A stretch of DNA of 39,180 bases from Chloroflexota bacterium (GCA_022616515.1 JAKEEQ010000183.1:1-39180), one strand, 5' to 3'; shown: positions 7,818 through 16,345, counted from the stretch's first letter. A program made the numbers and translations. Notes: generated by a model not told the origin, from the letters alone.

Positions 7818-8690
7818 TCAATCGTCTGCCATATCGACCGATTTATCGAAGTCAATATACAGCCGTGCCGTTGCCACCTGCGACAGATCACGCAGCGTTT
7901 CCAGCTCCATCAGTCGCACCAGCACCGGATGGTCCACATAAACATTGGCTGCCTTCGCCCGTTCTTGCAGGTCACGAATGTCGGCTTCCGTTTGAATGTG
8001 TTGGGCATCGGCCTCCGCCTGTGCGCTGAGACGCATCGCTTCCTCATCAGCCTGCGCTTCAATCCGGCGTCGTTCGGCCCGTGTCTGCGCTTCCAGCCGG
8101 TCTACCTCGGCGCGTGTACGGGCTTCAATTAGCTGGGCCTGTGATTGGCGCTCGGCGGTCAGCACCCGATTCATAATTGTCTGGAGGTCACCGGGAAAAA
8201 TCAAATCCTTCACATCTGCCCGCTTGATTTCCACCCCGAAACTCGTTGCCGATTCCGTGACTTCTTCCAGAATGTCTTCATTGAGCTTATTGCGGTTCGT
8301 CAGGATGTCTTCAAGGGTCATTGACGACAGCGAACGCCGCGCCGCAAGCTGCACATCTGTGTAGATACGTGATTCATAATCATCCACAATCTGCACGGCC
8401 ATTTGCGGGTCAACTACCCGGTAGCGCACGACAATGCTCACCCGAATCGCCACCTTGTCCGACGTCAGAATTTCCTGCCCTTTAATCGTCAAATCGCGTT
8501 CGCGCATGTCAATCTGGCGCACATAAATTTCCGGGTAACGCTTGAACCAATCCGCCGGATTCCATCGTCTGCGGTGCGGAATCTCATAGCGACCGGGTTC
8601 AAGGACGCGCATCAATGCTCCATCGTGATACCACAGGCCGCGAAATGCGTCACGTACGATGATTTCTTTGTTGGGTGTCGTTTTTGCCAT
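7818..8690 (-). CDS. SPFH / band-7 domain protein
   Basis: This 290-residue protein has a band-7 domain at about residues 20-190 (LWYHDGALMRVLEPGRYEIP, LTSDKVAIRVSIVVRYRVVD, RRSLSSMTLEDILTNR, FGVEIKRADVKDLIFPGDLQ). A coiled-coil rich in Glu, Ala and Arg follows (EARTRAEVDRLEAQTRAERR). Unlike typical stomatins it has no obvious N-terminal membrane hairpin, so membrane contact may be peripheral. Members usually oligomerise into scaffolds that organise membrane proteins or proteases. The start at 8690 follows a perfect GGAGGT site; upstream codons in frame read through the hairpin leader. No NfeD or protease gene is adjacent. Confidence 0.9.
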   Translation of the reverse strand: MAKTTPNKEIIVRDAFRGLWYHDGALMRVLEPGRYEIPHRRRWNPADWFKRYPEIYVRQIDMRERDLTIKGQEILTSDKVAIRVSIVVRYRVVDPQMAVQIVDDYESRIYTDVQLAARRSLSSMTLEDILTNRNKLNEDILEEVTESATSFGVEIKRADVKDLIFPGDLQTIMNRVLTAERQSQAQLIEARTRAEVDRLEAQTRAERRRIEAQADEEAMRLSAQAEADAQHIQTEADIRDLQERAKAANVYVDHPVLVRLMELETLRDLSQVATARLYIDFDKSVDMADD

Positions 8691-8713
8691 GTTGCTACCT
8701 CCTGTCACAATAA

Positions 8714-8738
8714 GGAGACGCACCCCCGGTGCGCCTCC
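8714..8738 (-). promoter_or_regulatory. Stable hairpin in the leader of the SPFH gene
   Basis: On the minus strand GGAGGCGCACC pairs with GGTGCGTCTCC around a GGG loop, an 11-bp stem with one G-U pair. It ends about 11 bases before the GGAGGT ribosome site. No T tract follows, so it is not an ordinary terminator. It could affect mRNA stability or translation of the SPFH gene. Confidence 0.55.
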
Positions 8739-8860
8739 AAACCGTAGCAAAGCCGATGTGCAGTACGAGAGGCTCAGATTGAGTCGTCAAACCAGTCTTT
8801 ACAATGTAATCTGGCGAGTTACCTTATGAAGCTCGCTACATGCTTTGCCGGTCATCTAAC

Positions 8861-8888
8861 ATTATATAGGATTTTTTAAAGTTCACAA
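8861..8888 (-). promoter_or_regulatory. Promoter of the SPFH gene
   Basis: TTGTGA (8883-8888), a 16-base spacer and a perfect TATAAT (8861-8866) are read on the minus strand. The -35 box overlaps the stop codon of the HATPase gene. The predicted start near 8854 gives a leader of about 160 bases that holds the hairpin at 8714-8738. Confidence 0.6.
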
Positions 8889-9389
8889 GAGGCCAGTTTT
8901 GAGTCGTGGACTTTCAGGTAATAAGATGAGAATCGTCGTCCCCACACCAATCCGACTGTCAATTCGGATGTCACCATGCATCCGCCGCACCAAATATCGC
9001 GCCACCGGCAAGCCAATCCCAAAGCCAAACAGCGGGCCATGGCGATAGCCCCACTCAAACACATGCTCTATATTTTCTGGTGAAATGCCGCGTCCATTAT
9101 CAGTCACGGCGTACTGCACATATCCATTTTCACACTGGCTACTGATAGTGATCTGAGGGTTTGGCAGGCTAAATTTGACGGCATTGCTCAAAATGTGGTC
9201 GAAGACTTCAGTTAAAAATAGAGGATTAGCCACGACCGGATATAATGGCAGCACACATTCTAGCTGTATGCTGTGAGCCTGCTGGTAGAGCGCACCTAAA
9301 TCGGTCAAAATCGACTCGACATCAACAATGGTAGGTCTTATGGGGAACGGCAGCCGGACTATCACTGCCAGTTGCCGTCGGAGCGTCAT
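8883..9389 (-). CDS. Histidine-kinase-like ATPase (HATPase_c) lacking a DHp domain
   Basis: These 168 residues match the C-terminal ATP-binding half of a sensor kinase: N box FDHILSNAVKFS, G1 box VTDNGRGIS, an F-box-like VFEWGYRHGP, and G2 box GFGIGLPVARYLVRRMHGDI. No H box or dimerisation helices are present, and in-frame upstream codons to 9449 show none. The ATG at 9389 overlaps the stop of the preceding small gene (ATGA), which fixes the start. It could be an anti-sigma or Spo0B-like ATPase, or a degraded kinase. The coupled operon and intact ATP motifs argue that it is expressed. Confidence 0.83.
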   Translation of the reverse strand: MTLRRQLAVIVRLPFPIRPTIVDVESILTDLGALYQQAHSIQLECVLPLYPVVANPLFLTEVFDHILSNAVKFSLPNPQITISSQCENGYVQYAVTDNGRGISPENIEHVFEWGYRHGPLFGFGIGLPVARYLVRRMHGDIRIDSRIGVGTTILILLPESPRLKTGLL

Positions 9390-9568
9390 CGCCGCACAGC
9401 CAGGAATGCCGCTATCAGCAAGATAATAGGAGCCGCGCAGCACCGCCAACTGAAAACACCGAGCAAATGCGCTACTCCCAAAGCAATAAGCGATCCAATC
9501 AGCAAAACAACCAGCATCAACGGCAGCGCATAGGAAATAAGCCCCTGACCACTCTCGTCAACCTTCAT
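9386..9568 (-). CDS. Small Flp-pilin-like membrane protein
   Basis: This 60-residue protein begins MKVDESGQGLISYALPLMLV, close to the class III signal of Flp/Tad pilins (GQGLVEYALIL). The glutamate expected at +5 after the G/Q cleavage site is Ser here. Unlike normal Flp pilins there is a second hydrophobic segment, APIILLIAAFLAV, after a Trp-Arg-Cys-Cys turn. The ATG at 9568 overlaps the stop of the aldo/keto reductase gene (TGATG), and its own stop overlaps the HATPase start (ATGA), so all three are translationally coupled. It may be a degenerate pilin or a small membrane partner of the ATPase; both are inference. Confidence 0.62.
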   Translation of the reverse strand: MKVDESGQGLISYALPLMLVVLLIGSLIALGVAHLLGVFSWRCCAAPIILLIAAFLAVRR

Positions 9569-10560
9569 CAATTCCACTCCAGATCACTACGTGTCTGCCA
9601 GTAACTTTCCGGCGGCTCAACAAGTGACGACAACGCGACAGCAGCCTCATCATCAAACATCACATGTCGTGCCCGGATATTGGAGGCCAGATGATTTGTA
9701 TTCGCTGCCCCGCTCAGCACCATATCGGCCCACGACTGCCGCCTCGCCGCTGCCAGTGCCAGCGCATCCACCGTTGTATTCAGGCGCATCGCTTCCTCCT
9801 GCAAGAGATGATACTGCCGGACAAAGTCGGGATTATTGGCATTGCCCGGCGTCAGTCGCCCGTTTGCCAGTGCCTCTTTGACGATCACCGCCATCCCGCT
9901 CTCATGAGCCGCCTTGAGAGTCCCGCCTGCCGACTGCTCCAGCAAATTCCACGTCGCCTGAACGCTGTCAAACAGGCGACTGCCATCAACCTCAATCGGA
10001 ATGGCCCTTTCGATTACCTCGGCTTGATTGGCCCCGCTCACGGTCAGGCCAATCGCAATTCCCTCGGATTTTAGTTCCGCCAGCCGCGCCAGCACCGCCA
10101 TATTCTCAAGGACGCCGCTTTCCAGCGTTGCCGAGTGGATTTGATACAGGTCTAGTTGACCACGCAAATTGTGATGCGTTTCTCCCCACTGCCGGTTGAG
10201 CACATCCAACGAATGCTCTTTGATTTCGTGATGTTCCGCCTGAACCTGCCAGTTCGCCGTGTACGTATAACCCCATTTCGAGCCAATATCAACCGACTCA
10301 GGGTCGATACCTCGCTCCGTCAACCAACTCCCCAGAAACTCCTCTGCCCTGCCATAGGACCGCGCCGCGTCAAAATAGCGGATACCGGCTTTCCACGCCG
10401 CATCCAATACCTGATGTGCATTCTCGCGCATCCCCTCCACACTGCGATCATCAATATCCTCGCCGTGACCCAGATTGATATAACCGGGACGCCCTAAAGC
10501 GGCCAGTCCAAGTCCAAATTTGTAGTCGGGATCACGCAGGAAGCGAAGCGAATTGGTCAT
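9568..10560 (-). CDS. Aldo/keto reductase
   Basis: This TIM-barrel NADPH-dependent oxidoreductase of 330 residues has the catalytic tetrad Asp and Tyr in YFDAARSYGRAEEFLG, Lys in GSKWGY, and His in YQIHSAT. The first strand FGLGLAALGRPGYINLG is typical of the AKR11/AKR13-like group. The cofactor region NIRARHV is near the C-terminus. The start at 10560 has AAGGA about 8 bases upstream; an ATG seven codons earlier is less well served. It is the first gene of a coupled set with the Flp-like and HATPase genes and is divergent from trpS. The substrate cannot be told from the sequence. Confidence 0.93.
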   Translation of the reverse strand: MTNSLRFLRDPDYKFGLGLAALGRPGYINLGHGEDIDDRSVEGMRENAHQVLDAAWKAGIRYFDAARSYGRAEEFLGSWLTERGIDPESVDIGSKWGYTYTANWQVQAEHHEIKEHSLDVLNRQWGETHHNLRGQLDLYQIHSATLESGVLENMAVLARLAELKSEGIAIGLTVSGANQAEVIERAIPIEVDGSRLFDSVQATWNLLEQSAGGTLKAAHESGMAVIVKEALANGRLTPGNANNPDFVRQYHLLQEEAMRLNTTVDALALAAARRQSWADMVLSGAANTNHLASNIRARHVMFDDEAAVALSSLVEPPESYWQTRSDLEWN

Positions 10561-10598
10561 CCAGTTTGTCCTTTTTCTCATGTGCAGCCTGAGTGAAG

Positions 10599-10604
10599 AT
10601 TATA
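10599..10604 (-). promoter_or_regulatory. -10 box of the aldo/keto reductase operon
   Basis: A perfect TATAAT lies on the minus strand, about 40 bases before the preferred ATG at 10560. The region 17 bases upstream is a poor -35 box. It sits back to back with the trpS promoter. Confidence 0.45.
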
Positions 10605-10617
10605 ACGCATCGACTGG

Positions 10618-10646
10618 TTGATAAACCCCCATTCCCCTGCTACAAT
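10618..10646 (+). promoter_or_regulatory. Promoter of trpS
   Basis: TTGATA (10618-10623), a 17-base spacer and TACAAT (10641-10646) match the housekeeping sigma consensus well. Transcription would start near 10653, giving a leader of about 30 bases with AAAGGTGA as ribosome site. Confidence 0.75.
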
Positions 10647-10681
10647 GCGAAACATCCGCTATAGAAAGACAAAGGTGACCA

Positions 10682-11701
10682 ATGACAAAACGTGTGCTCT
10701 CCGGTATCCAGCCATCGGGTAATCTGACCATCGGTAATTATGTGGGGGCAATTCGTCAGTGGATTGAAAATCAGGACCAGTATGATGCCTATTACTGCGT
10801 GGTGGACCTGCACGCCATCACTGTCGGGCATGATCCGGCGGCGCTGGCTAATAAAACCCGCGAGGTAGCCGCCCTCTATCTGGCTTGCGGCCTTAATCCC
10901 GATACAAATGTGGTCTTTGTTCAATCTCACATTCCCGCCCACAGCCAGTTGGAATGGCTGCTGACGTGTGCCACACCGCTGGGATGGCTTTACCGGATGA
11001 CACAATTCAAGGATAAGTCGGCTAAACAGGAACAGGAGAGCGTCAGCACCGGGCTGCTGTCCTATCCGGTGTTGATGGCGGCTGACATTCTGCTCTATCA
11101 CGCTGAACTCGTTCCGGTTGGCGATGACCAGAAGCAGCACATTGAACTGACACGCGATGTTGCCCAGCGGTTTAACCACCTGTACGGCGAAATATTCACC
11201 GTCCCGGAAGGCATTTATCCGACCACCGGGGCGCGGATTATGGGCTTTGATGACCCGACCACCAAGATGAGCAAGAGCAGTGACGCCCAGAAACATGCCG
11301 TACATCTGCTGGATGACTTGAAGCAGGTACACAAAACCATCATGAGCGCTGTGACGGACAGCGGCAACGAGATTGTCTTTAGCAAAGACCCGGAAAAAGC
11401 GGGGGTCAATAATCTACTGACCGTCTATCAGGCTTTCACAGGCAAGAGCGAAAGCGAAGTGATGGCAAACTTGGCCGATGCTCGCGGCTATGGTGACTTG
11501 AAAAAGGCCGTTGCTGAGATTGTTGTCGAGGCGCTACGTCCCATTCAGGAAAATTATGCGGAATTGACCGACGACGTTTCCTACATTGACAGCATTCTGG
11601 CCTATGGCGCTGAAAAAGCATCCGAGGTTGCCGAGAAGACGCTAAAAGAGGCTCAGGAAGCGATGGGCTTCTTGATGGCACGTCAGACGGTCAAGCCCTG
11701 A
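10682..11701 (+). CDS. trpS: Tryptophanyl-tRNA synthetase
   Basis: This 339-residue class Ic aminoacyl-tRNA synthetase charges tRNA-Trp. The HIGH-type motif is PSGNLTIGNYVGAI, with Thr-Ile-Gly-Asn in the usual place of His-Leu-Gly-Asn. KMSKS occurs in DDPTTKMSKSSDAQKH. Other family marks are LLTCATPLGWLYRMTQFKDK, SYPVLMAADILLY and PVGDDQKQHIELTRDVAQRFN. The length is normal for bacterial TrpRS. It stands alone with its own promoter and a clear terminator directly downstream. A long open frame on the opposite strand here is a shadow. Confidence 0.98.
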   Translation: MTKRVLSGIQPSGNLTIGNYVGAIRQWIENQDQYDAYYCVVDLHAITVGHDPAALANKTREVAALYLACGLNPDTNVVFVQSHIPAHSQLEWLLTCATPLGWLYRMTQFKDKSAKQEQESVSTGLLSYPVLMAADILLYHAELVPVGDDQKQHIELTRDVAQRFNHLYGEIFTVPEGIYPTTGARIMGFDDPTTKMSKSSDAQKHAVHLLDDLKQVHKTIMSAVTDSGNEIVFSKDPEKAGVNNLLTVYQAFTGKSESEVMANLADARGYGDLKKAVAEIVVEALRPIQENYAELTDDVSYIDSILAYGAEKASEVAEKTLKEAQEAMGFLMARQTVKP

Positions 11702-11725
11702 CCTCACACCAAATCGCAATTCAGA

Positions 11726-11758
11726 GGCGAGCCAATCACGGTTTGCCTTTTGTTTTTT
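11726..11758 (+). terminator. Rho-independent terminator of trpS
   Basis: GGCGAGCC pairs with GGTTTGCC (8 bp, two G-U) around AATCAC, followed by TTTTGTTTTTT. The stop codon is about 25 bases upstream. On the minus strand there is no T tract, so it serves only trpS. Confidence 0.88.
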
Positions 11759-11764
11759 AGCTCG

Positions 11765-14017
11765 CTATCGTGCTTTCCTGAGCGGTAACTTGATGCGGAA
11801 GATGCTGCCTCTTCCAACCTCGCTCTCAACCTCAATGCGGCCATTGTGCATCTCGACAATTCGCTTGGCAATCGCCAGCCCCAACCCCGTCCCTCCCGTA
11901 GCCGTATCACGAGCACGGTCTGCCCGGAAGAATCGCTCAAAAATTGATTCAAGGTCTTCATCGCTAATCCCGATGCCCGTGTCCTCCACGCCGATGGTCA
12001 CTTCACCATTGTTGGCAGATGTCCAGACAACAATCTTGCCATCACGCTGGGTATAGGTGATCGCATTCTGAATAATTTGCATTAACGCACGGTCCAGTTC
12101 ATCGCGGTCGGCCATAATTTCGGGCATTTGTCTGGCAAGTTGCAGCGAAAAATGTACCCCTTTCCGTTCGATGATAAGGTCCAGTCGATTTTCCAGTTCG
12201 CGCAGCAGGCGGTTAACGTTGGTTGGCTTGTAGGAAAGCTCTTCCAGAGTATCCAATCGTGACATGGTTAGGATGTCTTGAATGGTGTTATCCAGCAGAA
12301 AAATCTGACTGCGGATATTGGCCGCAAACCGCGACTTTGCTTCGGCTTCCTCGCTTCGCTCCAGCAAATAAAGATTGTTGTTAATGGCCGTCAGCGGTGT
12401 TTTGATGTCATGCGAGATGTTGCTGATAAATTCTTTCAACAATTTGACATGTCGGCGTTCTGCTGCCAGCGCAACCGCCTGTTCCTCCGCACGTCGCCGG
12501 TCCTGAACATTGGCAAACATCTGGCTCAAAAATCGCAGCAGCATGATCTCATCCGCTGACCATGTGCGCGGCTCCTTAACCGCATCAAACCCGACGATAC
12601 CCAGCAAATTCCATTGATGGGCAACCGGTACTAGCAACGTCGTATAGTTTCCCAGTGTGTCGCTCAGTTTTCTGGTCGGGTCCTCATCAGCATCTGAGGT
12701 CAGAATAACAGTTTCCAGTGCCTGGAGTTTTTCCATCAGGTTGGGAAACGGGATCGTGTCTACTACCTGAGCGGTTGGCATAAAAGCTTCAACCTCATGC
12801 GCTACCCACTCATATCCCAGCTTCGCCCATCGCTTATCTTCAGAAAACAGCATAATGAAACTGCGATCCGCACCGACAAAGCGCCCCACACTTTCCAGTG
12901 CCTCCTGAATGGCGGTGTCCAGTTCCTCAATCGGCACATTGATAAACCGCTGCGATAATCCTGCAATTAGTGTCTGGAATGTGCTGAATTGATGCAGGCG
13001 TTGTTCAATCTCCACCCGCTGGCTGATGTCGAGTTGTATCGACACAATCCCCTCGATACTGCCGTCATCAGCCAGCAGCGGTGCGGCATTCACCGAATAA
13101 TATCTCAGATTCCCTTCATCATCTTTCGTTGCCAGCCGCGCGTTGGAAACTTCCTTACCGGTTTCAAGTACGATATTGGATGGCAACTCTTTATTTTTCA
13201 ATGGGTGACCATCATGATCAAAGAAACGTTGATTCCCAAGCGTTTCCCCGGTCCTCAAGCCAAAGGCTTCCTGCGCAACTGGATTGCAGTAAATAATGGT
13301 TCCCGTTTCATCAAACCGGATGATGCCGACCGGGCTGTTATCCGCCAGTTGGTTGAGCAGGTCGCGCTGATGCCTTAAATCCGTCTCAATGCGCTTGCGT
13401 TCGGCGATTTCGGCCTCAAGTGCTGTGTTTCGTTCGCGAATCGCCTGCTCGCTCACCTGTGCCCGCTGCAACGACTGTCCAATATTGCGGACTGCCATCT
13501 GGATTAAAATAGACAGCAGCACAAGATTTAATGCGAACATCATCCAGGCCGCGATTGGAGATACCCTATCAGCACTAAAGGTAATCCCTCCAGTTTCACT
13601 CGCGATCACAATCACGAATGCCGTGAATGCCGACAGCACAGCGTATGCCATCGACCACCGACCACTGATTAGCAGCGCCACCATCATTGTGCCGGTAAAG
13701 TAGGTGGCAATTGCTGGATGATAGATGCCGGAACCGTTGAGAATGGCGATGGTCGTCACCAGCCACAGCACCATCGGTAGAATTGCAGCAGCCGACATGA
13801 GCTTTCCCTTACGTGTCAAGTACATCGTTATCCATGCCGACGCCAGAACCATCACTGTCATGCCGACAGGCGGCAGCCGATCTTCCGAAAAGACGACTGG
13901 TATCAACAGCAGTATCACTACGCTCGTAATAACAATGGTGAGGCTAATTGACCACAGGAGCCGTGCTCGTTGCTCTTGTTCATTCTCTTCAAATAGTGGG
14001 TATGCCAGTAAACGCAT
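11765..14017 (-). CDS. Membrane sensor histidine kinase (TM-PAS-GAF-HisKA-HATPase)
   Basis: This hybrid-free sensor kinase has 750 residues. About six hydrophobic helices occupy residues 20-175. A coiled linker (RNTALEAEIAERKRIETDLR) leads to a PAS domain (about 218-335), then a GAF domain (345-505). The HisKA H box is SNISHDIKTPLTAI with phospho-acceptor His536, and the HATPase has N box IIQNAITYT, G1 VEDTGIGIS, F box FERFFRAD and G2 GGTGLGLAIAKRIVEMHNG. It should autophosphorylate and pass phosphate to a receiver; the CheY-like proteins at 6803-7661 are nearby candidates. The GAF resembles those sensing small molecules, but no ligand residue is evident. It is convergent with trpS. Confidence 0.95.
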   Translation of the reverse strand: MRLLAYPLFEENEQEQRARLLWSISLTIVITSVVILLLIPVVFSEDRLPPVGMTVMVLASAWITMYLTRKGKLMSAAAILPMVLWLVTTIAILNGSGIYHPAIATYFTGTMMVALLISGRWSMAYAVLSAFTAFVIVIASETGGITFSADRVSPIAAWMMFALNLVLLSILIQMAVRNIGQSLQRAQVSEQAIRERNTALEAEIAERKRIETDLRHQRDLLNQLADNSPVGIIRFDETGTIIYCNPVAQEAFGLRTGETLGNQRFFDHDGHPLKNKELPSNIVLETGKEVSNARLATKDDEGNLRYYSVNAAPLLADDGSIEGIVSIQLDISQRVEIEQRLHQFSTFQTLIAGLSQRFINVPIEELDTAIQEALESVGRFVGADRSFIMLFSEDKRWAKLGYEWVAHEVEAFMPTAQVVDTIPFPNLMEKLQALETVILTSDADEDPTRKLSDTLGNYTTLLVPVAHQWNLLGIVGFDAVKEPRTWSADEIMLLRFLSQMFANVQDRRRAEEQAVALAAERRHVKLLKEFISNISHDIKTPLTAINNNLYLLERSEEAEAKSRFAANIRSQIFLLDNTIQDILTMSRLDTLEELSYKPTNVNRLLRELENRLDLIIERKGVHFSLQLARQMPEIMADRDELDRALMQIIQNAITYTQRDGKIVVWTSANNGEVTIGVEDTGIGISDEDLESIFERFFRADRARDTATGGTGLGLAIAKRIVEMHNGRIEVESEVGRGSIFRIKLPLRKAR

Positions 14018-14348
14018 ACGCCGTTCGTCCTATCCCAAATGCATCATCCAGCTTATTCAGTATACGTTTCCCACGTTAAAACGCCAATATAGAGGGTATA
14101 TTTGAGGCTTGATTCTCCCTTTTCTTAATGATTCATTTTGCGCAATAAACTTTCGGCAGATAGTGAAGAAATAACCCCAACAATAAACTATGGTTGGATG
14201 TGTTTGTTGAATGGCACTGCTACCTTGTCTTGGTATTCAAATTTCATCGTCCGGCGGGTAATACCTCAACCACTACCGCACGACACGGGCGACAACAGTA
14301 AACCAATAGGGTGGTCTTCTTCAGCGGAGACATTCAGGAGCTATCAAC
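14018..14348. other. Gene-free divergent intergenic region
   Basis: These 331 bases separate the histidine kinase gene from the FAD oxidase gene, which diverge. They hold the kinase promoter at 14059-14087 and an AGGAG ribosome site for the oxidase. A 74-codon open frame here has no family resemblance and poor coding character. No repeat or terminator was seen. Confidence 0.5.
14059..14087 (-). promoter_or_regulatory. Promoter of the histidine kinase gene
   Basis: TTGGCG (14082-14087), a 17-base spacer and TATACT (14059-14064) on the minus strand. The start site would be near 14052, about 35 bases before the ATG at 14017, which has a TAGGAC site upstream. Confidence 0.5.
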
Positions 14349-15788
14349 ATGACCTTTATTAACCAGCTTTCTATGATTCCCGGCGTTCTGGTTACGCAAA
14401 ACGAACTCTTAAAATTTGAGGCATCTATAAGCGGACGGATTATTTACGCCACTGACCGGGACTATGACGAGGCCCGTGCCGTCTGGAACGGCATGATCGA
14501 CCGTTATCCTGAGATTATTGTGCAGTGTGCCACTGCTCAGGATGTTGTTAAATGTGTGAACTTTGTTCGCGAACACGACATCCACTTTGCAGTGCGCGGC
14601 GGCGGCCACAATGTCGCCGGGAGTTCGGTTTGTGACGGCGGCATGGTCATCGACCTCTCACAAATGAAGCAAATTTTTGTCAATCCACAATCCAGAATTG
14701 CCCGCGCCGAAGGTGGCGTTACCTGGGGTGAACTGGATACTACCACGCAGAAATACGGCCTGGCGACACCCGGCGGCGTCGTATCCGACACCGGCATTGC
14801 GGGCCTGACATTGGGCGGCGGTTTCGGCTGGCTGCGCAACAAGTACGGCCTGAGTTGCGACAATCTGGTCGCCGTCGAAATGGTTCTGGCCGATGGACGT
14901 CATGTTCGCGCCAGTAAAGATGAGAATGTGGACCTGTTCTGGGCAGCGCGTGGTGGTGGCGGCGCAGTTGGTATCGTTACCGCCTTCGAGTACCGCCTGC
15001 ATCCAGTTGGCCCGGAAGTGATGTTCGCTTTCGTGCTCCATCCCGCTAGCAACGCCCGCGACGCCCTACGCTTTTTCCGCAGCTATGTCGAGACCGCGCC
15101 CGATGAAGTCAGTGCGATGGCAGTGCTAGGCCGCGTACCACACACCGATGCTTTCCCGGCAGCCCAGCATGGCAAACCGTACGTGCTGTTTGGCGCGATG
15201 TTTACCGGGCCAGTGGATGAAGGCGAGCGCATTTTGCAGCCTTTGCGCGATTATTCCACCCCGATTGTTGACTTCAGCGGTGTAATGCCTTTCACTGAAG
15301 TGCAGACCATGTGGGATGAGGATTATCCGTCCGGCGAGATGCGCTACTACTGGAAATCCACCTACTTGAACAAGCTCAGTGAAGGAGCGATGGATCTCCT
15401 CATTGAACGCGCCTACCATGCCGCATCCGAACATTCCACCATCGACATCTGGCATATTGGAGGAGCGGTGAAGCGTATCCCGACCACAGCCAGCGCCTTT
15501 GCCAATCGTGAGGCCAACTTCCTCATCGGCGTTGAAGCCAACTGGGAACGTCGTATTGACGATAACTGCAATATCTCATGGACGCGCAATTTGCTTGAGG
15601 ACTTGCAGCCGTTCGCTAATGGCAGCGCCTACTTGAACTTCCCCGGCCTGATGGAAGGTGGTGAATCATTCTTGAAGAAGATCTTCAGGTCTAATTATCC
15701 CCGCATGATCGACATCAAGGAGAAATACGACCCCGATAACCTGTTCCGGCTCGGCCCGATTGAAAAATATCGGGAGGACCGCAGTTAG
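14349..15788 (+). CDS. FAD-binding oxidoreductase, berberine-bridge (BBE) type
   Basis: This 479-residue flavoprotein belongs to the 6-hydroxynicotine oxidase/berberine-bridge group. The PP-loop reads FAVRGGGHNVAGSSV, with His87 positioned for the 8-alpha-histidyl FAD bond. The second covalent-linkage Cys of bicovalent members is absent: the loop reads SDTGIAGLTLGGGFGWL. The C-terminal BBE motif is DPDNLFRLGPIEKY. An AGGAG site lies about 8 bases before the ATG. Such enzymes oxidise alcohols, sugars or amines with oxygen. There is no signal peptide, so it is cytosolic; the substrate is unknown. A paired palindromic repeat follows the gene. Confidence 0.93.
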   Translation: MTFINQLSMIPGVLVTQNELLKFEASISGRIIYATDRDYDEARAVWNGMIDRYPEIIVQCATAQDVVKCVNFVREHDIHFAVRGGGHNVAGSSVCDGGMVIDLSQMKQIFVNPQSRIARAEGGVTWGELDTTTQKYGLATPGGVVSDTGIAGLTLGGGFGWLRNKYGLSCDNLVAVEMVLADGRHVRASKDENVDLFWAARGGGGAVGIVTAFEYRLHPVGPEVMFAFVLHPASNARDALRFFRSYVETAPDEVSAMAVLGRVPHTDAFPAAQHGKPYVLFGAMFTGPVDEGERILQPLRDYSTPIVDFSGVMPFTEVQTMWDEDYPSGEMRYYWKSTYLNKLSEGAMDLLIERAYHAASEHSTIDIWHIGGAVKRIPTTASAFANREANFLIGVEANWERRIDDNCNISWTRNLLEDLQPFANGSAYLNFPGLMEGGESFLKKIFRSNYPRMIDIKEKYDPDNLFRLGPIEKYREDRS

Positions 15789-15840
15789 TAACAATTAGGT
15801 AGTGGTGACATATTGACTGCTGAGGGATTTTATTTATGAC

Positions 15841-15905
15841 GGACAGCATCCATGCTGTCCCTACAATTATCCCAAAATCTCGTAGGGACGCCATCTATGG
15901 CGTCC
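15841..15905. repeat. Paired palindromic intergenic repeat, copy 1
   Basis: Two short perfect palindromes, GGACAGCAT-CC-ATGCTGTCC (15841-15860) and GGACGCCAT-CT-ATGGCGTCC (15886-15905), face each other through CCCTAC and GTAGGG. This is the same plan as the copy at 30280-30344. It lies between the FAD oxidase stop and the next small gene. Confidence 0.82.
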
Positions 15906-15995
15906 GCCAGCTCAGTCACCGCATCAGGCAAAGCGTTACCACCAACAACAATCAAGGGGACGGCAAGTCCCCTTTAATTTTGGAAGGAGTGACAG

Positions 15996-16331
15996 ATGAG
16001 CATCATTGCCGGATCAATATCAAGCCTCATATTCATATCGGGTACGCTGTCGATGCTGGTCAAGGCGTATCGCACCCGCGATATGAATTCCTACAGCATA
16101 GTGACGCTGGCCCTCAATAACATCGGTAATCTGATCTATTGGGTCTATATCCTCAGTCTGCCATTCGGACCGATCTATCTCTTGCATGGCTTCTACACCT
16201 TCACCACCGCGTTTATGTTATGCTGGGGGTGGCTCTATCGCACCCGGCCCGAACAGGTCAAGCGCGTTACCCGGACCCTGCGCACCATCACACAGACAAT
16301 GGAACTGCCCGTGATTCGACCCCGTCAGTGA
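15996..16331 (+). CDS. Small PQ-loop / SemiSWEET-like membrane protein
   Basis: This 111-residue protein is predicted to have three helices: SIIAGSISSLIFISGTLSML, YSIVTLALNNIGNLIYWVYIL and IYLLHGFYTFTTAFMLCWGW. The stretch VKAYRTRDMNSYS after helix 1 resembles the loop of SemiSWEET/MtN3 and PQ-loop proteins (KxxRTKS), although the Pro-Gln pair itself is absent. SemiSWEETs dimerise to move small sugars down their gradient. A strong GGAAGGAG site lies just before the ATG at 15996. The basic C-terminal tail (RVTRTLRTIT) would be cytosolic. The family call is by pattern only. Confidence 0.68.
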   Translation: MSIIAGSISSLIFISGTLSMLVKAYRTRDMNSYSIVTLALNNIGNLIYWVYILSLPFGPIYLLHGFYTFTTAFMLCWGWLYRTRPEQVKRVTRTLRTITQTMELPVIRPRQ

Positions 16332-16345
16332 ACCTTAATGAACCG

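Noticed and set aside
10640-11332. 230-codon open frame antisense to trpS
   Set aside because: It lies entirely opposite the trpS promoter and conserved synthetase codons, has low-complexity composition and no recognisable family, so it is a shadow.
14138-14362. 74-codon open frame in the gap before the FAD oxidase
   Set aside because: No ribosome site, no family pattern, and it overlaps the oxidase start and its AGGAG site.
15836-16120. 94-codon open frame over the palindromic repeat
   Set aside because: It reads through the repeat palindromes and clashes with the better supported membrane protein gene at 15996.
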